Below are positions 1-5,949 of a DNA stretch of 11,393 nt, piece by piece. The DNA is taken from contig JAGVMY010000065.1 of NCBI GenBank assembly GCA_020053565.1, positions 1 to 11,393 on the forward strand. The letters run 5' to 3'. The DNA is from Thermodesulfovibrionales bacterium. Its GTDB lineage: Bacteria > Nitrospirota > Thermodesulfovibrionia > Thermodesulfovibrionales > SM23-35. The position numbers were made by a program, and so were the translations under genes. Within the stretch, counting starts at the first letter, position 1. Each line of letters starts with the position of its first letter. The notes beneath the pieces were generated by a model. The model ran no database searches. It was not told the DNA's origin and saw only the letters and a list, made by a program, of their open reading frames with translations.

Positions 1-173
1 GATGAAACCCCGTCAAGATACCATTTGCCATAAATGTCTTTTATAAAACAGTCTCTCCCCTCGGAAATGATAATTGGCTTTTCATCAAGCCAGTCTTTCA
101 TCTGTGTAAAGGGATGCCAGATATATTTTTTATCAAGTTCTTCAAGTCGTCTGTTTTCTTCAAGGATACCCAT
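1..173 (-). CDS. bioA: Adenosylmethionine-8-amino-7-oxononanoate aminotransferase, N-terminal part (runs off the left edge)
   Basis: This is the first 57 codons of a PLP-dependent aminotransferase that, in the family, transfers an amino group from S-adenosylmethionine to 8-amino-7-oxononanoate (KAPA) to give 7,8-diaminopelargonate in cytoplasmic biotin synthesis. The sequence shows the BioA N-terminal signature YIWHPFTQMKDW at residues 17-28, followed by an acidic and aromatic stretch ending WYLDGVS, which matches the usual start of the enzyme. The PLP lysine and the rest of the fold lie outside the window. The ATG at 171-173 is chosen because a G-rich ribosome site (GGGGGA) sits about 7 nt upstream; an ATG 7 nt earlier is out of frame and soon stops. 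It lies 21 nt after prmC on the same strand and is probably co-transcribed with it. Other class III aminotransferases are possible but the WHPFTQM motif favours BioA. Confidence 0.87.
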   Translation of the reverse strand, partial: MGILEENRRLEELDKKYIWHPFTQMKDWLDEKPIIISEGRDCFIKDIYGKWYLDGVS

Positions 174-194
174 CTTTCATTCCCCCAAACTAAC

Positions 195-1121
195 TTATAC
201 TATACCTAATTTAGCTCTAAGTATTCTTTCAATCCCTGCATAATCCTTTATCAACAAAACATCTGTAAACCCTGCATCTTTGACCATTTTCCTGACCAAA
301 TCCGCCTGGCTGACACCGAGTTCAAACAAAAGATGCCCTCCTTCTTTTAAATAATTCCTCGCCTCAGGAATAATCGTCCTATAATAACCAAGTCCGTCTT
401 CCCCTCCATCCAGTGCCTCTACCGGCTCCCAATTCTTAATCTCAGGCTGCAAATTTTCAATATCATTGCTTCTGATATAAGGAGGGTTTGAGACAATTAA
501 ATCAAATGTGATATGTGAGGCGTGAGATGAAAGTTGTTTTTTTATTGGCTCAAATAAATTGCCTTTTAGAAAAGTTACATTTGTAATACTGTTTAATTCT
601 GCATTTTTTTTTGCATATCTCATCGCAATCCCGGATGTATCAGTACCATATACATCTGCATCAGGAATTTTTCTGGCAAGAGCAAGAGCCACACAACCAC
701 TCCCTGTGCACAAATCTAAAATATTCAGTAATGAGTGATGAGTGATGAGTGATGAGTCTTTGTCTTTCCTTGTAACTTGTAACTTGTAACTTGTAACTGC
801 TTTTATCGCTTCTTCCACTAATAACTCAGTCTCGGGCCTCGGAATAAGAACACCCTTACCTATTTTTATTTTCAATCCGTAAAACTCTATATATCCGGTG
901 ATATAGTGAAGCGGCTCTTTTTTTGACCGCCGATTAAGAAATTCATATATCTGTTCTTCTTGCTTTTTTGAAATAAATGGATTATCTCTGTAAAGTTCTG
1001 TTCTGTCTCTTTTCAGAAAATGTGTAACAATGAGTTCTGCTTCTCTGATGGCATCATCAATTCCGAATCTTCTCAGAAATTCTTCCGCACTTCTTATCCT
1101 ATCGATTGCATGCATTCTCAT
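195..1121 (-). CDS. prmC: Peptide chain release factor N5-glutamine methyltransferase PrmC (HemK), with repeat-derived inserts
   Basis: This cytoplasmic SAM-dependent enzyme methylates the glutamine of the GGQ motif in release factors RF1 and RF2, aiding translation termination. Seen in the 308-residue protein: an N-terminal helical domain (about 1-90), the IPRPETELLVE linker (93-103), SAM motif I LDLCTGSGCVALALA (135-149), and the catalytic NPPY motif at 212-215. Unusual features are an insert at residues 109-131 between the linker and motif I, and a smaller one (about 196-204) just before NPPY. Both are encoded by 7-nt tandem repeats and have no counterpart in the E. coli protein as I remember it. 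Frame and all key motifs are intact, so the enzyme is probably functional. Two in-frame ATGs (1119-1121 and 1113-1115) are possible starts; neither has a strong ribosome site. bioA follows 21 nt downstream. Confidence 0.93.
   Translation of the reverse strand: MRMHAIDRIRSAEEFLRRFGIDDAIREAELIVTHFLKRDRTELYRDNPFISKKQEEQIYEFLNRRSKKEPLHYITGYIEFYGLKIKIGKGVLIPRPETELLVEEAIKAVTSYKLQVTRKDKDSSLITHHSLLNILDLCTGSGCVALALARKIPDADVYGTDTSGIAMRYAKKNAELNSITNVTFLKGNLFEPIKKQLSSHASHITFDLIVSNPPYIRSNDIENLQPEIKNWEPVEALDGGEDGLGYYRTIIPEARNYLKEGGHLLFELGVSQADLVRKMVKDAGFTDVLLIKDYAGIERILRAKLGIV
508..528 (-). repeat. Degenerate heptanucleotide array inside prmC, before NPPY
   Basis: The plus strand reads GTGATAT, GTGAGGC, GTGAGAT in direct succession at 508-528, three imperfect 7-nt units sharing the GTGA core. 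In prmC it encodes the serine and histidine-rich phrase SSHASHI at residues 198-204, which lengthens the loop before the FDLIVSNPPY strand. The match is looser than for the arrays at 731-797, so it could be an older, decayed tract. Confidence 0.6.
729..797 (-). repeat. Two adjacent heptanucleotide tandem arrays inside prmC
   Basis: On the plus strand, ATGAGTG is repeated at 731-751 with a fourth partial copy to 757, and TTGTAAC is repeated four times without error at 770-797. A 12-nt spacer separates them. Read in prmC they give the peptides SYKLQVT and SSLITHH. Because seven is not a multiple of three, each array encodes a repeating 7-residue phrase spread over all three frames. The insert falls between two PrmC domains where extra residues should be tolerated. 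They resemble in form the heptanucleotide short tandem repeats described in cyanobacteria, but the motifs differ. Confidence 0.9.
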
Positions 1122-1149
1122 ATCTCTATATTTATACCTTCAGATTCGA

Positions 1150-1158
1150 AGTATAGCA
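1150..1158 (-). promoter_or_regulatory. Candidate extended -10 promoter for prmC
   Basis: On the minus strand the bases read TGCTATACT: an extended -10 TG, one base, then TATACT, which differs from TATAAT at one position. Transcription would begin near 1143, giving a leader of about 20 nt before the prmC start. No good -35 hexamer is seen at 16-18 nt spacing, which is tolerable for extended -10 promoters. The placement in the only upstream gap of prmC supports the call, but it rests on a short motif. Confidence 0.4.
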
Positions 1159-1167
1159 TAAACCTGT

Positions 1168-2796
1168 TTGAAACCATGTAACATTCCATGCTCTTTGATG
1201 AATACCTCACAACACCATGAATCCTCTTTCTCGATGACTTTTCTCAAATCCTTTGATATACTTTTTATTACTGATAAATTGTTTTCAGGGTCTTGGAAAG
1301 ACCTTCAGCAATCATATGGAAAATCTCCTGAGAACTTTGAAGGAAGAAATACCGAAATCTTTGGGAGCGAAGAATATAACAACAGGAAACATAATATCAT
1401 GGAAGAACATCAGAAAAAGTATCGGGAGGCAATGGATGCACTGGATATGGAAGCAAAAGAAAAAAATCTGATGGTACAGACCTCTTCTATGGGAGCTGCA
1501 GTTATCCCCTTGGTCGATGGAATGCCAATGTCAAGAGAAGCATTTTTATCCCTCAAAGACGAAGAACGGGAGGCGATTGAGGCACGGCGACTTGTAATAA
1601 TGAGGAAGGTTGATGAGACATATGCTCACCTCCGTGACCTTGATAAAGAAGTTGCAGAAAAAATGAAAGAGATCGATCTTCAGGCAGGAGAAATTGCAAT
1701 CTCACGGCCTTTTGAAGAGCTGTTCAAGTTCTACGGTGAATATCCAGAGGTTATACATTTTTTAAAAGAGGTAAAGCAATATACCTTGAGTAAATTAGAC
1801 TTATTCATACAGACTCCGTTGCCTCCCCAAGCCCCTGGCTTTCCATCAGGGCCACAGGGAGACCCGTTCATGGCTTATAAATATAAAGTTAATATTTTTG
1901 TAGATAACAGCTCTGTAAGCGGACCTCCCATCATCATTGAATCTAATCCCAACTGGTTCAATATGTTTGGCAAGATTGAAAGAAGGGCCTTAATGGGTAC
2001 CTACGTAAGTGACCATACCATGATTAAACCTGGGGCTGTTCAATTAGCTAATGGGGGCTACTTGATTCTTAATATACGTGACGTTTTGCTCAATCAAGGT
2101 GTCTGGGAAGGACTTAAAAGGGTTATCAAGGCCAAGGAAGTTCTGGTGGAAGACCCCTGGGAACAATTTGGTTTTTTTACTCCTCAGGGGATGAGACCAC
2201 AACCTATGCCGGTAGAGTTCAAAATAGTAGTCCTTGGTGATGACACCCTCTATCAGCTCCTTTCCATGTATGATGAAGATTTCTGGCAGATGTTCAAAGT
2301 TAAGGTAGACTTTGACTATCAGATGCCACGTTCGGATGAAAATTTACAAGCATATGCCTGTTTTATCCAAACGTGCTGCGATAGCGAAACACTCTTACCC
2401 TTTGATCGTTCTGGGATAGCAGTCACTGGCTCAGTAAATCAAAAGGGCGAGATCCAACCAATTGGTGGAGTTAACCATAAGATTGAGGGATTTTTTGATG
2501 TATGCAAAGCAAAAGGGCTCACAGGTGACCATGGGGTTCTCATCCCCCATCAGAATATAAGGAACCTGATGCTCCGAGAGGATGTGGTAAAGGCAGTGCA
2601 TGAAGGCACGTTCCACATTTATGAGGTAAAGACCATTGATGAGGGAATTGAGATTCTAACTGGTATACCTGCAGGCGAAAAACAGACGGATGGCACTTTT
2701 CCTGAAGGTACAGTAAATTACCTTGTAGACAGGCGCCTCAGGGAATTAGCTGACGGGTTAAAAGGATTTTATGGCTCTGCACCAGAAGCTGTTTAA
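1168..2796 (+). pseudogene. Lon-related AAA+ protease (COG1067/YcbZ type), 5'-truncated, frameshifted and internally deleted
   Basis: Intact members of this family are about 800 residues: an N-terminal P-loop ATPase part, a helical insert, the rest of the AAA+ module, then a Lon-type protease domain with a Ser-Lys dyad. Here the frame is open from 1168 but family-like sequence begins only near 1286. From 1286 to about 1357 it lies in frame 2 (GKTFSNHMENLLRTLKEEIPK); it then continues in frame 1 (FGSEEYNNRKHNIMEEHQKK), implying a lost base near 1357. The helical insert and the ANGGYLILN region (294-302 of the open frame) follow. At residues 412-422 PFDRSG joins directly to IAVTGS, skipping roughly 200 residues including the lid and the catalytic serine. 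The catalytic lysine remains (K438 in PIGGVNHK), as does the C-terminal tail EGTVN. Without a P-loop or catalytic serine it should be neither ATPase nor protease. A translated remnant starting at the ATG at 1399 is conceivable. Confidence 0.8.
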
Positions 2797-2817
2797 TTAT
2801 AATCCTCTCTTTCTCTT

Positions 2818-3744
2818 ATGGTTGTAACTGGCATCGGACAGTGTTCACTGGATTATCTTGCTCTCGTCGATTTCTACCCTGAGGTTGATACCAAGAAAGA
2901 GGTTTTACAATGGGAAGAGCAAGGCGGAGGCCCGGTTGCTACTGCGCTGGTGTCACTTACACGTCTTGGGATCAAATGTAGATTCTACGGTATTATAGGT
3001 GATGATCTCGCAGGCGAGCAGATAAGACAATCTTTCATTGATGAACACATTGATGTAAAAAGTCTATTAAAAAGAAACAGAACTTCTTCACAGGTGGCAT
3101 TTATCGTTATCGAAAAAAACAGTGGCAAGAGGACTATATTCTGGAAAAGGCCCTCTGGTGATGAATTAAGACCTGAAGAACTCGGAGCTGATTTTCTTAA
3201 ACACAGTGTCTTCCTTCTCCTCGACGGTCTTATGAAAGATTCCTCGCTCTATGCAGCAAAAAAAGCAAAGAGTATGAACATTCCTGTGATGCTCGACGCG
3301 GGAAGACTGCGTGAGGGCATGCTGGATATCGCAACATTCTGTGATTATGTAGTCGCATCTGAAGAATTTGCAAAAGACCTCGGATGGAGTGAAAATCCAG
3401 AAATATTCTGGAAGAAGCTCAAAAAACTCAGACTGAACATCGTCACAATTACCCTTGGTGACAGAGGGAGCATCACATTTTTAAAGGATAAATACTTTTA
3501 TATTCCAGCCTTTAGAGTTGACACAGTGGATACAACAGGAGCAGGAGATGTTTTTCATGGCGGCTATATATTTGGTACTCTGCAGGGATGGAATATCATG
3601 CATACTGTCAGATTTGCTTCTGCCTGTGCAGCAATGAAATGTTCAAAGATTGGAGGAAGGCGTGGAATCCCAAGCCTTGATGAGGTTCTTGGATTCTTAG
3701 AAGAGAAGAAGGACATTTTGACAGTCAAGAGACGTCTTTGTTAA
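2818..3744 (+). CDS. PfkB/ribokinase-family carbohydrate kinase
   Basis: A 308-residue cytoplasmic sugar or nucleoside kinase of the PfkB fold, transferring phosphate from ATP to a hydroxyl of its substrate. Seen: the first PfkB signature region GGGPVATALVSLTRLG at 36-51, the dinucleotide-turn GDDLAG at 61-66, the NxVT/ITLGDRGS nucleotide-binding strand at 207-218, and the second signature DTTGAGD at 238-244 with D244 as catalytic base and the anion hole before it. Length is typical. The GGGP start, rather than the GGxxxN of ribokinase and fructokinase, resembles branches that include sulfofructose kinase, but the substrate cannot be settled from the sequence. The ATG at 2818 is the first possible start after an in-frame stop at 2800; no clear ribosome site precedes it. 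It lies 21 nt after the Lon-like relic and 16 nt before fdhD, suggesting one transcript. Confidence 0.88.
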   Translation: MVVTGIGQCSLDYLALVDFYPEVDTKKEVLQWEEQGGGPVATALVSLTRLGIKCRFYGIIGDDLAGEQIRQSFIDEHIDVKSLLKRNRTSSQVAFIVIEKNSGKRTIFWKRPSGDELRPEELGADFLKHSVFLLLDGLMKDSSLYAAKKAKSMNIPVMLDAGRLREGMLDIATFCDYVVASEEFAKDLGWSENPEIFWKKLKKLRLNIVTITLGDRGSITFLKDKYFYIPAFRVDTVDTTGAGDVFHGGYIFGTLQGWNIMHTVRFASACAAMKCSKIGGRRGIPSLDEVLGFLEEKKDILTVKRRLC

Positions 3745-3760
3745 GATTCAGTAGAAATAT

Positions 3761-4519
3761 ATGGATCCTTACATAAAAAGAAAAATACTAAAAAAACACG
3801 GTATATCTTTTGAAGAAGTGGAAGACTTTATTGCTGTAGAAAAAAAACTTAAGGTCTCTGTTAATGGGAAAGAAGTTATAAGTCTCTACTGTACGCCCTC
3901 ATTGATAAAGGAACTAGTTATTGGTTTCTTTATTACGGAAGGTATATTCACGAATAAAATTCTGATGGATAACATGAGAATAGTATATGGTGAAGAGGTT
4001 ATGGTTGATATCCCTGTTGATGAAGATATTTTCACAGAAGGCATGACTACCTCTCGATGCCTTGGCGGGGTCACGTTAAATAAAAAAATGAATTTTAAAA
4101 AGGTTACAGATGACTTTTCTATTACAGCTGAATTTCTTAAAACAGTTTTTAATGAATTCCATCAGAAATCAGATCTCTTCAAGTTAACGGGTTGTTTTCA
4201 CAGTGCAGCGCTTTCAGACGGAAAAAGAATTCTTGTATTTGCAGAGGATATTGGCAGACACAATGTAATAGACAAGGTAATAGGACATTCTATTATCAAT
4301 GATATAACTCTTGCTGGAAAATTGATGTTGGTGAGCTGTCGCCTTTCTTCTGAGATTGTGTCGAAATGTTCGAGATTTGGTATCTCTGTAGTTGCGAGCA
4401 GGGCTGCCCCCACAAGTCTTGCGATTGAGATAGCAGAAGCCTGTGGAATAACACTTGTAGGGTTTATGAGAGGCGACTGTATGAATGTTTATACAAACGC
4501 TCAGAGAATACTCTTATAA
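3761..4519 (+). CDS. fdhD: Formate dehydrogenase accessory sulfurtransferase FdhD
   Basis: FdhD passes sulfur from the cysteine desulfurase IscS to the molybdenum (or tungsten) bis-MGD cofactor of formate dehydrogenases, a step needed for their activity. The 252-residue protein shows the family blocks in order: ELVIGFFITEGI (51-62), TTSRCLGG (96-103), TGCFHSAAL (143-151), EDIGRHNVIDKVIG (162-175), SRAAPTSLAIEIA (213-225) and GFMRGDCMNVYT (234-245). Cys100 aligns with the sulfur-carrying cysteine loop; the second cysteine of the CxxC seen in E. coli FdhD is absent, the loop reading CLGG. The start at 3761 gives the expected N-terminus; its ribosome site is weak. It follows the PfkB kinase by 16 nt and converges on pilR. 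No formate dehydrogenase or other molybdoenzyme gene lies in the window, so its client must be encoded elsewhere. Confidence 0.94.
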   Translation: MDPYIKRKILKKHGISFEEVEDFIAVEKKLKVSVNGKEVISLYCTPSLIKELVIGFFITEGIFTNKILMDNMRIVYGEEVMVDIPVDEDIFTEGMTTSRCLGGVTLNKKMNFKKVTDDFSITAEFLKTVFNEFHQKSDLFKLTGCFHSAALSDGKRILVFAEDIGRHNVIDKVIGHSIINDITLAGKLMLVSCRLSSEIVSKCSRFGISVVASRAAPTSLAIEIAEACGITLVGFMRGDCMNVYTNAQRILL

Positions 4520-4552
4520 CATAGAGAAAGGGCATTACACAAATAGTTTAAA

Positions 4553-4573
4553 CTCTTTGCTCTTTGCTATTTT
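4553..4573. repeat. Short heptanucleotide repeat at the fdhD-pilR junction
   Basis: CTCTTTG occurs twice in tandem at 4553-4566 and is followed by CTATTTT, a degenerate third unit that contains the pilR stop codon (4567-4569). It adjoins a 10-nt palindrome AGTTTAAACT at 4545-4554. The 47-nt gap between the two convergent stop codons (4520-4566) holds nothing else I can identify; no clear GC-rich terminator hairpin is visible. Confidence 0.5.
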
Positions 4574-5949
4574 ATTCCATATTTCTGAAGCCGGTGCCTG
4601 AATGACCTGAAAGATAGATTGAGAAGCCTTGCTGCATCAATCTTTACACCATCCGCTATTTCGAGTGCCTTGAAAAGATATCCCCTCTCAACATTTCCGA
4701 TAATCTCATCAATATCAATACCTTTTTCAGTAAGTTCCGGAACCTCTTTCACATCACCTCTGTATCCAGTTCCAGATGGTAACCCTGTTATCTCAGATGG
4801 CAGCTCTGCTGGTGTTATATCGCTTTTGTCTGTAAGGAGGACCGTTCGCTCAATAACATTTTCAAGCTCCCTGACATTTCCCTTCCATGGATAATCCATA
4901 AATATCCTCATTGCCTCAGGTGTAATCCTTCTCGGGTAGTTAGATACCCTTTTCAGAAAATGGTCTACAAGTAACGGTATATCCTCCTTTCTCTCTCTTA
5001 GCGGAGGTATATGGATAGGGACTACATTCAGCCTGTAATATAAGTCCTCTCTGAATTTCCCTGCTGCTATTTCTTCTTTTATGTCTTTATTCGTGGCTGA
5101 AATAATCCTTACATTCACTTTAATATCAGTTGTCCCACCCACGCGCCTGAATGTGCCGTTCTCAAGAACTCTAAGAAGCTTTGACTGAAGGTTAATAGGC
5201 ATGTCGCAGATCTCGTCGAGGAAGACACTCCCCCCGTCAGCTACTTCAAATAATCCTTGTTTATTGAACATTGCACCAGTAAACGCTCCTTTCATATGCC
5301 CAAAAAGTTCTGATTCAAGGAGTCCTTCAGGGAATGTTGCGCAGTTTATCGTCACAAAATTCTTCTCTTTTCGATGGCTAAGGTTATGTAGTGCAGTCGC
5401 CACTAATTCCTTACCTGAACCGCTTTCACCAATTATCAGGACATTTGAATTGCTCTGTGCCACCCTGGGAATGAGCTTAAATATCTCTTGCATCTTTGGG
5501 CTTTTCCCGATAATATTTTCAAGTGTGTATGATGTCTCTACTTTCTCCCTTAAAAGTGAGAGTTCTTCTTTCAGCCTCTTCTTCTCAATTGCCTTCTTTA
5601 CAATTAATCTAATTTCATCTATATTGAAAGGCTTATTAATGTAATCATATGCACCTAACTTCAGCGCCTCAACAGCTTTTTCTGTTGTCCCGAATGCAGT
5701 AATCATAATAACAAGGGTATCCGGAGAGAGATCCTTTATCTTCTTTAAGAGTTCAAAACCATCAACCTTGGGCATCTTCATATCTGTGATCACAAGGTCA
5801 AAGATGTCTTTGCTTATATATGACAATCCTTCAAGTCCATCAGATGCAGATAGTACATCGTAGTTCTCCCCCTCCAGGAGAATCTTAAGCACCTCCCGCA
5901 TGCTCTTTTCATCTTCTACGATGAGTATCTTCCCTTTATGGCTTTCCAT
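4567..5949 (-). CDS. pilR: Sigma-54-dependent response regulator of the NtrC family, PilR-like
   Basis: A 460-residue activator that, once phosphorylated, uses ATP to open sigma-54 RNA polymerase promoters. Domains in order: receiver (about 6-120) with acidic pocket E12/D13, phospho-acceptor D56, T84 and K106; AAA+ core (about 145-385) with Walker A GESGSGKE (174-181), the sigma-54-contacting GAFTGA loop (221-226), Walker B SVFLDEI (241-247) and the arginine-rich LRERKEDIPLL segment (318-327); and a C-terminal Fis-type helix-turn-helix (about 423-458). All key residues are present. Its ATG overlaps the end of pilS by 14 nt, so the two are translationally coupled and form a two-component pair. 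Because the kinase is PilS-like and the pilus motor genes lie directly upstream, PilR is the likely identity; its classic target is the pilin gene pilA, which is not in this window. Other NtrC-family regulators cannot be excluded by sequence alone. Confidence 0.9.
   Translation of the reverse strand: MESHKGKILIVEDEKSMREVLKILLEGENYDVLSASDGLEGLSYISKDIFDLVITDMKMPKVDGFELLKKIKDLSPDTLVIMITAFGTTEKAVEALKLGAYDYINKPFNIDEIRLIVKKAIEKKRLKEELSLLREKVETSYTLENIIGKSPKMQEIFKLIPRVAQSNSNVLIIGESGSGKELVATALHNLSHRKEKNFVTINCATFPEGLLESELFGHMKGAFTGAMFNKQGLFEVADGGSVFLDEICDMPINLQSKLLRVLENGTFRRVGGTTDIKVNVRIISATNKDIKEEIAAGKFREDLYYRLNVVPIHIPPLRERKEDIPLLVDHFLKRVSNYPRRITPEAMRIFMDYPWKGNVRELENVIERTVLLTDKSDITPAELPSEITGLPSGTGYRGDVKEVPELTEKGIDIDEIIGNVERGYLFKALEIADGVKIDAARLLNLSFRSFRHRLQKYGIK

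Noticed and set aside
729..797. Repeats in prmC as a CRISPR array
   Set aside because: The units are 7 nt and contiguous with no spacers of uniform length, and no cas gene is present.
1168..2796. A functional ATP-dependent protease
   Set aside because: The P-loop region and the catalytic serine are absent and a frameshift is evident, so it was called a pseudogene despite the long open frame.
4520..4566. Bidirectional intrinsic terminator between fdhD and pilR
   Set aside because: Only the short AT palindrome AGTTTAAACT and direct repeats are visible; there is no GC-rich stem with a U tract in either direction.
5201..5644. A 147-codon plus-strand open frame opposite pilR
   Set aside because: It is exactly antisense to a well-supported AAA+ domain, is serine-rich and low in recognisable motifs, and has no ribosome site; it is a shadow frame.
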